A stretch of DNA of 64,000 bases. It comes from Rheinheimera sp. D18. Its GTDB lineage: Bacteria > Pseudomonadota > Gammaproteobacteria > Enterobacterales > Alteromonadaceae. Below the pieces are notes generated by a model. The model was not told where the DNA came from, searched no databases, and was given only the letters and a program-made list of their open reading frames with translations. Numbering within the stretch: position 1 is the first letter of the stretch; every line of letters starts with the position of its first letter. Shown one piece after another: positions 9,671 through 17,584 of the stretch. The stretch is from the NCBI RefSeq assembly GCF_004345025.1, contig NZ_CP037745.1, positions 558,001 to 622,000 on the forward strand, in the 5' to 3' direction. The position numbers and the translations under genes were made by a program.

Positions 9671-10375
9671 TTATGTTGTCATCGGTGGCGGGTTAATAAA
9701 GCGATCACCCATTAAACCAGCATCAAGATGGCCAACTTTAACGTAAATTAAAGCGCCCTCTGCTAGCGTAAACGGCGTGTGTTTACTGTATCTAGGGTTT
9801 CTTAACCAGCTACCGGCAGGGTATTGGCCGTACTCATCACAAAACAGCCCCTCTAACACCAGTATTTCTTCACCACCGGCATGAATATGCTGACTAAACT
9901 GCGTATTTGGCGCCCAGCGCACTAATGCCGTGCTTACAGCGTTGTGCTCATGCAGTGGTAACACAGATAAACCGGCAACTAAACCTTGTCGCCAGTTGGC
10001 TTGCTTTGTGTTGAGTACGAGCTGCGTCGTATCTTCAGCAGCAAATTGCCATAACTTAACTAAAAGTGTGCAGCCGTTAATTGAGAACGGTTGATGAGAA
10101 CTCCCCGGTGGGTTGCGTAAATAGCTGCCCGCAGGGTAGTCGCCATGCTCGTCAGAAAATATACCGTCGAGCACTAGGATTTCTTCGCCGCCATTATGAG
10201 TGTGCGCACTGTAGCCACTACCAGGTGCATAACGCACTATACTGGTGGCGCGAGCAACTTCAGCGCCGGCTCGGTCTAACATCATGCGGCTGACGCCAGC
10301 AAGCGGTGAATCAATAAACTGGTAGTGCTCAGGTTGTATCACCACACGCTGGCTAAAGTTGCTGTTAATCTGCAT
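9671..10375 (-). CDS. Double cupin protein, ChrR-like
   Basis: A 234-residue protein made of two repeated cupin domains: HTHNGGEEILVLDGIFSDEHGDYPAGSYLRNPP (about residues 58-92, quoted here by its first and last parts) and a near copy HIHAGGEEILVLEG...YPAGSWLRNPR at about 160-195. The H-x-H-x5-E metal ligands are kept in both. The repeat resembles the C-terminal cupin of the anti-sigma factor ChrR, but the zinc-binding anti-sigma N-terminal domain is absent, so this is a free-standing cupin. It lies between the VOC and DUF2805 genes on one strand. Confidence 0.8.
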   Translation of the reverse strand: MQINSNFSQRVVIQPEHYQFIDSPLAGVSRMMLDRAGAEVARATSIVRYAPGSGYSAHTHNGGEEILVLDGIFSDEHGDYPAGSYLRNPPGSSHQPFSINGCTLLVKLWQFAAEDTTQLVLNTKQANWRQGLVAGLSVLPLHEHNAVSTALVRWAPNTQFSQHIHAGGEEILVLEGLFCDEYGQYPAGSWLRNPRYSKHTPFTLAEGALIYVKVGHLDAGLMGDRFINPPPMTT

Positions 10376-10388
10376 ATTTGGCTACGGC

Positions 10389-10760
10389 CTAGCCAAAATA
10401 GCTAAAACACAGTTTATTGCCGTCGGCGTCTTTAACATAAGCGCCGTAAAAAGTGTTTGCAATGCGCTGGCCCGGTGCGCCGTCGCAGCTGGCGCCAAGA
10501 GCGATAGCTTTATGATATAGCGTGTCTACTGCTGCTTTGCTACCGGGTGCAAACGATACCATATTGCCATTACCCGGCTGTGCGGGTTCCTTATTAAACG
10601 GCACACATATCGCTAACATGGGTTCTTTCATGGTTTTACCAAAAAAACTAATACGGTCCATATCTAGCAATATTTTTGCACCTAACTCCGCAAATAACTC
10701 GCTATAAAATGCTTTTGCTGAGGCTAAATCGCTGACACCTAAGGTTACGTAATTAATCAT
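10389..10760 (-). CDS. VOC family (glyoxalase/bleomycin-resistance fold) protein
   Basis: A 123-residue protein beginning MINYVTLGVSDLASAKAFYSELF, the first beta-alpha-beta half of a vicinal-oxygen-chelate domain, and ending NTFYGAYVKDADGNKLCFSYFG, the typical C-terminal strand with metal-ligand region. GGAGC eight bases before the ATG is a good ribosome-binding site. Heads the same-strand VOC-cupin-DUF2805 run with a 13-base gap to the cupin. Reaction not predictable. Confidence 0.85.
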   Translation of the reverse strand: MINYVTLGVSDLASAKAFYSELFAELGAKILLDMDRISFFGKTMKEPMLAICVPFNKEPAQPGNGNMVSFAPGSKAAVDTLYHKAIALGASCDGAPGQRIANTFYGAYVKDADGNKLCFSYFG

Positions 10761-10873
10761 ATTTAAAGCTCCAAAATTATTCAGTTTAATAAACTACAGG
10801 CGTTATACGCTACGCCGGTCAAAATGGAGCAATGTTTTTATAATTTTATTTTTTTAACGTGGTTAATTCGTAC

Positions 10874-11389
10874 CTAGCTTAGCGAGTAACTTAATCCACC
10901 TTTGCAGGTAAAGCGCTTATCGCCTTTATGTATGCTATTAACTTGGCGCCCGGTAACCATGCTGAACCAAATGTTATCCGGTGCTGCAGTTTGTAATTGA
11001 ATATCATCAATGCAGGCTTGGTCTTGGCAACCGGTTGTACCACTGCGATTTAAAACTAGCTCGATATGGCGGCCGTTGTTTTTTAACACTATGGAGCTGG
11101 GCGCTTCGCGGTGGCCGCTTAAGGCAACAAACTGGGCTGGGTTTTCTAAGCCGCTGGTGCTGCCATCAGCAAAAAACGCAAGTAACTGCTGATAGTACAC
11201 TACGTAACTGCATACCTCTTTATGCGAACCTTGTTGCAGTGGAAAGGTTTTATCTAAAAAACCTTTTGAATAATCCATGACTTGTCGGACATGGCGTTGA
11301 TTAAGCTCGTTAATTACGCTTAGCTCAGTCGCCATCCAAGCGGTCTGGTTTGGCGTGGTCGTGCTGTAATGTTGGGCCAGTGTTGTCAT
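10874..11389 (-). CDS. Stand-alone malate synthase G-like fragment, hypothetical
   Basis: A 171-residue protein whose residues about 44-135 align by eye with the non-catalytic region of malate synthase G (E. coli GlcB about 150-260): FLDKTFPL, GS, DGSTSGL, PAQFVAL, LKNNGRHIEL and D-A-I-D-D/L correspond in order. The catalytic barrel, including the DCEDS stretch and the active-site Arg and Asp, is missing, so malate synthase activity is not expected. The C-terminal 35 residues are unlike GlcB apart from a possible GDKRFT. GAGG before the ATG suggests it is translated. Divergent from the ScfR-type regulator, whose family controls acetate/propionate metabolism. It could be a decayed gene or a repurposed domain. 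Confidence 0.65.
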   Translation of the reverse strand: MTTLAQHYSTTTPNQTAWMATELSVINELNQRHVRQVMDYSKGFLDKTFPLQQGSHKEVCSYVVYYQQLLAFFADGSTSGLENPAQFVALSGHREAPSSIVLKNNGRHIELVLNRSGTTGCQDQACIDDIQLQTAAPDNIWFSMVTGRQVNSIHKGDKRFTCKGGLSYSLS

Positions 11390-11503
11390 GATGAAGTCCT
11401 CGTTATTTTTGCTGTTGTTAACATGTTTAACAAAAGGTACTGCTGTTGCTATCGGTTAAAAACTAGTCTAGTCTAAAATATTGAGTAATTTCACAATAGA
11501 AAT

Positions 11504-11516
11504 TTTACAGTGTAAA
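11504..11516. promoter_or_regulatory. Palindrome in the leader of the ScfR-type regulator
   Basis: TTTACAGTGTAAA is a near-perfect palindrome (TTTACA-N-TGTAAA) ending ten bases before the regulator's ATG and inside the divergent spacer. A plausible autoregulatory operator; no reference motif was available to test it. Confidence 0.4.
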
Positions 11517-11525
11517 TTTTACAAA

Positions 11526-13028
11526 ATGAAAACGAATAAAAGCCTAATTAGAAAGTCGCATTTTCTTGGTACTAAAATCCGCAACTTGAGAAAGCGCAAC
11601 AACTTAACGATGGAAGATTTATCGACGCGCTGTATTCGGATTAACCCGGAACAGGCACCGTCGGTATCTTATCTGTCGATGATTGAGCGCGGTAAGCGCA
11701 CGCCTAGTGTTGGCATGCTGGAAGTCATAGCTACTGTTTTTCAAAAAGACTTGGACTGGTTTTTAGATGGTGACGATGCTGTGCCAGATTTAAGGCCGGA
11801 AAAGGGCAATAAAGGTGGTATTAGCGGTATTGCCTTAGAGCCAGGTTTTTTATTTTCGAACGATATTTTACAAATTGCTATACCAGAAATGCTGTCACAA
11901 ACTGGCACCAGCGGTAAGCAGTTTGCGCAGTTACTGATCCGTGCTCATCAAGAACACAACCAAAACCACTTTCCTGAGTTAGAGCGTGCCGCGGAAGATG
12001 TCGGCCAAAAACGTATGCCATTGAGTGTTGATGATCTAATGCGCATTACTAAACAACTTGGCTTAACCGTGCGTTGGTTTAACGAGGCACCAAAAGAGTT
12101 ATTAGACGAGTTGGGCGTATTATCAAAAAATGTGTCAACTTCTTATTTTACGCCACCTGGTACACTGTATTTAAACAGCTTACTTAAAGCTGTACCAACA
12201 AGGCTTAAATATGAATTGGCGGTACACATTGGCCATGCGGTGCTGCATAACAAGGATGGCGTTAAAAGCAGTATGTCGATAGGTGGCGCGCACGACAACG
12301 AGCCATCACAATCGAGTAGTGTGCAACCACAAGATATTTTGCATGCCTGGCGCGATTTTGAGTCGAGTTTTTTTGCTGGCGCGTTACTTTGCCCTAAACT
12401 ACCGTTTCGCCAATTGCTTGACCGGCAGGGTTATGAAATAAGCTCGCACTTACAAGCTGGCGTGTCAGCTTCTGTCGCCATGCGTCGTATGACAGCCGTA
12501 TCGCCTTATACACATTGGCATTATTTTGATGCCTATACCCCTGGAAAATTAAAAGCAGTATACCGTGGTAATGGTATACCCCTGCCGTGGGGCAATATGC
12601 GCCAAGTGCAAGATCCTTGTCAGCACTGGGCGGTGTTTCGTATGTTTGATGTTGACGATGTAGCCAGCTCGGCGCAATTGTCACTGCTTGACGTTAATGG
12701 TATGCCACGAATTTATTGTTGTGAATCAACTAAGGTAAAAGATCTAGCGGGTAATACGCATGTGCTTTGTGCCGGTATAGATTTAAATCCAGCTTTGTTA
12801 GCGCAAGGTGTAGACGCCGATAGCATGGCCGGTGAGTTAAAACAGTTATGTGTGAGCAGTGCCGGTGGTGCAAAAATTCCAGCAACAATTAAAGCGGCAT
12901 TAAGTAGTGTCGCAAATATTTTAAATATTAATTGGGTAGCGCGCAGTGTACAAAAGCCGGCGCAGCTAATTTGCGCGCGGGGCAATAGTTGCCCACGTAG
13001 CCCAGAGTGTTACCGATGTGCTGGCTAG
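11526..13028 (+). CDS. ScfR/RamB-like short-chain fatty acyl transcriptional regulator
   Basis: A 500-residue XRE-type regulator: helix-turn-helix at about residues 10-70 (LGTKIRNLRKRNNLTMEDLS...YLSMIERGKRTPS), then a long ligand-sensing region typical of the ScfR (DUF2083) family, ending in a cysteine-rich tail ARGNSCPRSPECYRCAG. In Corynebacterium and mycobacteria RamB controls glyoxylate-shunt and acetate genes. The ATG at 11526 is chosen over an earlier frame start at 11481 because the helix-turn-helix begins soon after it and the upstream part is AT-rich leader. Divergent from a malate synthase G-like fragment. Confidence 0.88.
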   Translation: MKTNKSLIRKSHFLGTKIRNLRKRNNLTMEDLSTRCIRINPEQAPSVSYLSMIERGKRTPSVGMLEVIATVFQKDLDWFLDGDDAVPDLRPEKGNKGGISGIALEPGFLFSNDILQIAIPEMLSQTGTSGKQFAQLLIRAHQEHNQNHFPELERAAEDVGQKRMPLSVDDLMRITKQLGLTVRWFNEAPKELLDELGVLSKNVSTSYFTPPGTLYLNSLLKAVPTRLKYELAVHIGHAVLHNKDGVKSSMSIGGAHDNEPSQSSSVQPQDILHAWRDFESSFFAGALLCPKLPFRQLLDRQGYEISSHLQAGVSASVAMRRMTAVSPYTHWHYFDAYTPGKLKAVYRGNGIPLPWGNMRQVQDPCQHWAVFRMFDVDDVASSAQLSLLDVNGMPRIYCCESTKVKDLAGNTHVLCAGIDLNPALLAQGVDADSMAGELKQLCVSSAGGAKIPATIKAALSSVANILNINWVARSVQKPAQLICARGNSCPRSPECYRCAG

Positions 13029-13056
13029 AATATCGTGTGTTTGTTGCTGGAATGGC

Positions 13057-13087
13057 AAAGCGGCAGGTTAAATTAACAAGCCGCTTT
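13057..13087. terminator. Bidirectional terminator between convergent genes
   Basis: AAAGCGGC (13057-13064) pairs with GCCGCTTT (13080-13087); an inner GTTAA/TTAAC extends the stem. It separates the plus-strand regulator from the minus-strand Gre-like gene. T-tracts are short, so efficiency is uncertain. Confidence 0.6.
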
Positions 13088-13100
13088 AGGTTATAACAAT

Positions 13101-13544
13101 TTAAGAAACAATTTGCTTGGTGAATAACGGTGACGCTTCAATATTATTCGCTGCTTGTGTTTTAGTAATTTCAGCAACGACAAAGCGCATGGCGGTGCCT
13201 AAAACCTTTACCTGCACTTCATCGCCTACATCTTTACCTAACAATGCTTGCCCCAGCGGTGACAAAATGGACAACTCGCCTTGTTGCAGATTAGCATCCG
13301 GCGTTGCCACTAAGGTTAGCCAACTGTAGCTATTATCGTATGGCGATTCTAAATATACTGCACAGCCTAAGCTTACTTTTAGTGGCGTGGCACAATTTTG
13401 TTTACGCAGTTTGCGATCTTCTAGTTGCTGCATCGTATTGTGCAACATTAATGGTGTTAGTGGCACCAAAGCAGACATTAATAAACAACGTCGGGTTTTG
13501 GTGCTTAGTGAGCTAAAAAAAGCTGAAATTTGATTTAATAACAT
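13101..13544 (-). CDS. GreA/GreB-family (Rnk-like) elongation factor-like protein
   Basis: A 147-residue protein whose C-terminal half (about 55-140) carries the GreA/GreB FKBP-like domain signature ELSILSPLGQALLGKDVGDEVQV. The N-terminal coiled coil of GreA is absent; instead about 45 residues with a short hydrophobic patch precede it, a size like E. coli Rnk (136). Family members bind RNA polymerase through this domain. GGAGG five bases before ATG is a strong ribosome-binding site. Monocistronic. Confidence 0.82.
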   Translation of the reverse strand: MLLNQISAFFSSLSTKTRRCLLMSALVPLTPLMLHNTMQQLEDRKLRKQNCATPLKVSLGCAVYLESPYDNSYSWLTLVATPDANLQQGELSILSPLGQALLGKDVGDEVQVKVLGTAMRFVVAEITKTQAANNIEASPLFTKQIVS

Positions 13545-13975
13545 ATAGCCTCCAGAGCATGCGTAATTGGAACATGGTTAGATAACAGTGTGGCTAAATA
13601 GGCGCGAATACGGTTTTCACCGTTCGGTATAGTACTGTGAGACATCTAGAGGAGTTAAAGCTAATTCACTATAGGCTGCGTCTCGTTGTGTTGCTACTGA
13701 GTCACTGTTGCTAATACCATAGCTAAACTCGTGTTTAAAAGCAATAAACCAAGCAGTTAACTTGTAATTATATTGTGTTAGGTAGTAAATTAGGTTGAGA
13801 TTGCCGTAAAGTTAAGTTTGGATGCGCGTTTAAGTACAAAAAGTAGCCGCAGCCTACGTTTTTGTTGGATTTCTTATGCTTGTCGCTAATTGTGTGACGG
13901 TAGCTACCTGAATTTAAGCTTAAAATAGTGCATACTGCGCAGCAAATAATGAACCTAAATTTGTTATAGGTGTTT
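13545..13975. other. Intergenic region upstream of glutaminase
   Basis: About 430 bases between divergent genes. Frames here lack ribosome-binding sites and recognisable protein sequence; no repeat, RNA or terminator was recognised. Presumably holds both promoters. Confidence 0.5.
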
Positions 13976-14902
13976 ATGAAACAACCGCATGCCATTACCT
14001 CGATATTGCAGCAATTGTTGCAGCAAAGCCAACCGCTATACCGTGAGGGTAAAGTGGCCAATTATATTCCCGCTTTAGCTAACGTAGCACCTGAGCAGGC
14101 AGCTATCGCGGTAGCGACTATTGATGGTCAACTGCATACAGCAGGTGCAGCTGATACCGCGTTTTCATTGCAAAGTGTGTCTAAAGTATTTGGTTTAGTT
14201 ATGGCGATGAATCGTCTTGGCGATGATTTATGGCATCGGGTGAATATGGAACCATCTGGCTTGCCCTTTAACTCAATTGTGCAATTAGAGTGGGAAAAGG
14301 GTATTCCGCGAAATCCAGTAATTAATGCCGGCGCTATTGTGGTGTCTGATGTTTTGGTTAGTCATTACTCCGCGAGCAAAAATGCGTTTTTAACCTTTAT
14401 TCGTCGCTTAGCCAATAACGAGCATATTTACGCTGATCAAGCTGTGTATTTATCTGAGCTTGAACACGGCAATAGAAACGCCGCGCTAGCTTACTTGATG
14501 AAAAGCTTTGGTAATATTGAAGCTGAAGTGCCGCAAGTGTTAGCGCATTATTTTCACCAGTGCGCTACTTCAATGAATTGTCAGCAACTCGCTACATCAT
14601 TATTGTTTTTAGCTAATCGCGGTGTGCAACCACATAATAATGAACAGGTATGTAGCCGACGTGATGCCCATCGGGTTAATGCCATTTTATCTACCAGTGG
14701 TATGTATGACCAGTCGGGTGAGTTTGCGTTTAAAGTGGGGTTGCCAGCCAAAAGCGGCGTCGGTGGTGCTATTGTTGCCATTGTACCGCAGTTTGGTGTA
14801 ATTACCGCATGGAGCCCCGCACTGAACAAATTTGGCAATTCAGTAGTTGGTATGCAACTAATTAGTTTATTTGCTGAAGAATTAGGTTTGTCGTTATTTT
14901 AA
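13976..14902 (+). CDS. glsA: Glutaminase A
   Basis: Serine-dependent glutaminase (beta-lactamase-like fold), L-glutamine to L-glutamate and ammonia; 308 residues, the length of E. coli YbaS/YneH. Catalytic Ser67-x-x-Lys70 in LQSVSKVFGL, then EPSGLPFNS, NPVINAGAI and GVGGAIVAIVP near residue 260. The ATG at 13976 follows ATAGG; a GTG six bases earlier is less likely. Stand-alone gene, convergent with the GDYXXLXY operon. Confidence 0.94.
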   Translation: MKQPHAITSILQQLLQQSQPLYREGKVANYIPALANVAPEQAAIAVATIDGQLHTAGAADTAFSLQSVSKVFGLVMAMNRLGDDLWHRVNMEPSGLPFNSIVQLEWEKGIPRNPVINAGAIVVSDVLVSHYSASKNAFLTFIRRLANNEHIYADQAVYLSELEHGNRNAALAYLMKSFGNIEAEVPQVLAHYFHQCATSMNCQQLATSLLFLANRGVQPHNNEQVCSRRDAHRVNAILSTSGMYDQSGEFAFKVGLPAKSGVGGAIVAIVPQFGVITAWSPALNKFGNSVVGMQLISLFAEELGLSLF

Positions 14903-14906
14903 TAGT

Positions 14907-14934
14907 ACGGCCATTTAATACGATAAACGGCCGT
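14907..14934. terminator. Bidirectional hairpin between glutaminase and the GDYXXLXY gene
   Basis: ACGGCC at 14907-14912 pairs with GGCCGT at 14929-14934, with an internal AAACGGCCGTTT palindrome at the right arm. Short stem and weak T-runs. Confidence 0.5.
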
Positions 14935-14943
14935 TTACACTAC

Positions 14944-15438
14944 TTAGCGCAGGTTATCACCCAACAGGTTTAATTCAGCGTCTAGCATTACGGTTAGTAG
15001 CGCTTTACCGTTGCCAGCAATACGAAACTGGCCATAGCGCGCTTGCTCATAAACATCAGCTGTACCTTCAGCAAAAAAGAACGCATTGGGTCCTATGCTA
15101 ATGATGTTATCGCGTTGGCGCAGTAATACTGCAACCAGCGCAGGGTCGGTTGGTAAATCGTTGGCGACACTGTGCAGGCTGGCCCGCTGCTGGTTATCTA
15201 GGCTTAGCCAAGCGAATTTATACTGCGCAGCGTCGTCGGGTAGGTCGCGATCAATAGCAAAGGCCAGCGCCATATAATCACCCTGCATTAACGAGCGCGG
15301 ATCAACCGGTGCTAGCTCAATATTAACAATTTGGCCATCGGCTAATGTGCGTTCAAACTGCCAAATGGTATAGCTGGTGACAATAAGTATTAATGCAATT
15401 GCGCTAGCGATGGCGAAGCGTTGCAGGCGTTGCGTCAT
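14944..15438 (-). CDS. GDYXXLXY domain-containing membrane-anchored protein
   Basis: A 164-residue protein with one N-terminal transmembrane helix (FAIASAIALILIVTSYTIW) and the family-defining LMQGDYMALAF at about residue 50. Function of the family is unknown. Last gene of a three-gene operon; its ATG overlaps the DUF4401 stop by four bases. Confidence 0.88.
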   Translation of the reverse strand: MTQRLQRFAIASAIALILIVTSYTIWQFERTLADGQIVNIELAPVDPRSLMQGDYMALAFAIDRDLPDDAAQYKFAWLSLDNQQRASLHSVANDLPTDPALVAVLLRQRDNIISIGPNAFFFAEGTADVYEQARYGQFRIAGNGKALLTVMLDAELNLLGDNLR

Positions 15439-16475
15439 AATAACCTCTTCTGATAGCGCTGTAATAAGGCTAAACCCACTAGCAATACGCCACCGCTTAA
15501 TGCGAGTAGGCCCGATTTATAAAATAAGCTGAGGTGCATGCTGTAATAGAACTGACTAAGGGCTACTAGCACGCTTAGTAGGCTTAATGCGTACCAGCGT
15601 ATGCTGCAGGCATAAAAGCAGGCCAGCATAAAAGCAGCACTAATCAGTAAACCAGATGCAGGATACAGTAGCACGCATAGTGCTGCTGTTACGCTAAGTA
15701 GTAATAAGCGGCTAGGTACTGTGGCAAAGCGGCTAAGCCAAAATACCGTGCTAAGCAGCAAGATCGCACCCAATGCGCTGTATAGCGTGCTTGCCATGTA
15801 TAGATGGTCTGCGGGCCAATAGTAATCATCGACATAAAATATACCTTGGCCATGCAACGCCAGCCAAAGTGTTGCCAGTGTTACAACTTCAAGTACGCTT
15901 TTTATGCGGCTTGCCATGGCCAGTGTTGCCCACTTTGGGCGGCTACACCACAGTACCAAGCAGCCTAATGCCAGTAAATTGCTACCTAGCGCTAACCACA
16001 ATGAAGAGTTAAGCAGTGAAATTAAACACACTAAACCAATGCTTAAACTTACACGTTGATGCAGCTGAGTTAGTGGGCTAAATAACAATACCGCGCTAAT
16101 TAAGGCACAGCCATAACGGGCTAGTTCGTCGTCAGAATTAAATGCGCTGTATATGGCGTAAACTAATAGACCTTGGCCAGCTAACGCCACCGCAGTCGAC
16201 ATTTGCTGTAAAAAATCTTGGCGTTGCATTGCCAGCCAGCACGCCGCGCCCAGCAATAACGCACCGACAACAAAACACACGCTATCGTTTTCTGCTAAAG
16301 CAATAATAGGGCCGATAAAGGCGATAAGAATTAAAATTGAGGCAATCCAAGCGGCAATGCCAAGTATTACTTGTAACCACCAAGGGGTATCGTTTTGCTG
16401 CAGTTTTAGGGCTTGGGCTTGATCAATAATACCGGCCTGCTTTAATGCTGACGCTAAACTTAAATTACGCGGCAT
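15435..16475 (-). CDS. DUF4401 polytopic membrane protein
   Basis: A 346-residue protein with about nine or ten hydrophobic helices (for example WLQVILGIAAWIASILILIAF and GVLLVGLALLQRY). It shows the family order DUF2157-DUF4401-GDYXXLXY. The start overlaps the end of the DUF2157 gene by 11 bases and its end overlaps the next gene by four, implying tightly coupled translation. No enzymatic motif was seen; role unknown. Confidence 0.85.
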   Translation of the reverse strand: MPRNLSLASALKQAGIIDQAQALKLQQNDTPWWLQVILGIAAWIASILILIAFIGPIIALAENDSVCFVVGALLLGAACWLAMQRQDFLQQMSTAVALAGQGLLVYAIYSAFNSDDELARYGCALISAVLLFSPLTQLHQRVSLSIGLVCLISLLNSSLWLALGSNLLALGCLVLWCSRPKWATLAMASRIKSVLEVVTLATLWLALHGQGIFYVDDYYWPADHLYMASTLYSALGAILLLSTVFWLSRFATVPSRLLLLSVTAALCVLLYPASGLLISAAFMLACFYACSIRWYALSLLSVLVALSQFYYSMHLSLFYKSGLLALSGGVLLVGLALLQRYQKRLL

Positions 16476-17433
16476 GGTTTGGCTCCTGCATTAATTTTTT
16501 TAACCAAACGGCGGCGCTAGCGCTACTGCCAATAACAAATACAGCCAGTAAGTTAGCGATAAAAAAGAAGTCATCAGTTTCAAGCAATCTTGCTAAGGCG
16601 GCGGTTGCTAATCCAATAGCACTGAATAACAGCAGGGCAAAAATAAACAAATCGCGTTGCATGCGAAAGTACCAAAATGCGAGTGCGGCTGCGATAAACA
16701 AATAACAGACCAAGTTAGCTTGGTATTGGTTGTCCCAAACACCGACCATAGCACCAAAAGTAAGCGGTATTAGTAGCGCAACTGCGCTAAGCCAGAGTAG
16801 TGGCTTAGTGTTGCTAGGCAACATTTTAGGTAAAGCAAGCAGGCAAAATAAGTGTAATAGTAAATTTGCTAAAGCCATTTGTAGCAGGGGTTCTGCGCGC
16901 TCTAGCAGCCAAAACATTTGATTTGTTTCAACGTATAACCACAAGGCTAATTCAAGTAAACAAAACCATAATAAATAGCTGCCGCGGCTTTTCGACAATA
17001 ATACCAAAGGGGTTATTAACACCGCCCAGCTAGCGAATAATTGCCAAACATCGGCACCAGTTTGATAAGTTTGGCCAATTAATGCCAGCAAGGCTCCAGT
17101 AAATAGGCTGCAGCCGAGTAAAGCCGCGCGTTGCCACTGGCTATGCACCGGACAAAATATCGCCACAGTACCACTAACTACTACTGCTGCTGCGGCTAAA
17201 CTAAGCTTGCTGAAATAGTGCATTAATGGCCAGTTGTAGGCAAAAAAGAAGATAACCGCACTGCTTAGTAGTAATACACTGCCAAAGAGTAAAACTCGGT
17301 TAGCATGGGCTAGCCAATCATCAATAGTCGGCTGTAATGGCACATGTTCAGACGCTTGTTGTAACTGTAAACTGTTAAGTTTTTGTTGCTCTGCCCAGCT
17401 AAATAGCTGGTTGGCGTTCTCTAATCTATCCAT
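16465..17433 (-). CDS. DUF2157 polytopic membrane protein
   Basis: A 322-residue protein. A soluble N-terminal portion (about residues 1-42, ANQLFSWAEQQKLNSLQLQQ) typical of DUF2157 is followed by about nine transmembrane segments. First gene of the membrane operon. Function unknown in the family. Confidence 0.87.
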   Translation of the reverse strand: MDRLENANQLFSWAEQQKLNSLQLQQASEHVPLQPTIDDWLAHANRVLLFGSVLLLSSAVIFFFAYNWPLMHYFSKLSLAAAAVVVSGTVAIFCPVHSQWQRAALLGCSLFTGALLALIGQTYQTGADVWQLFASWAVLITPLVLLSKSRGSYLLWFCLLELALWLYVETNQMFWLLERAEPLLQMALANLLLHLFCLLALPKMLPSNTKPLLWLSAVALLIPLTFGAMVGVWDNQYQANLVCYLFIAAALAFWYFRMQRDLFIFALLLFSAIGLATAALARLLETDDFFFIANLLAVFVIGSSASAAVWLKKLMQEPNHAA

Positions 17434-17584
17434 GTATGCCGTCTTAAGTACGGGTAAGTTATTAGCATCATAGCGTTTTTATAACTTGTTACAACTTCTA
17501 CTAACATTGAATTTGTGCTGGTGCCTAGGCTCAGGTTAGTATGTAGGCGCGTTAAAATTTGTAACCTAATTTAGGAAAACAAGA

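Noticed and set aside
13768-14061. A 97-codon minus-strand frame overlapping the glutaminase start
   Set aside because: Cys/Asn-rich, no ribosome-binding site, antisense to the glutaminase N-terminus; no protein-like features.
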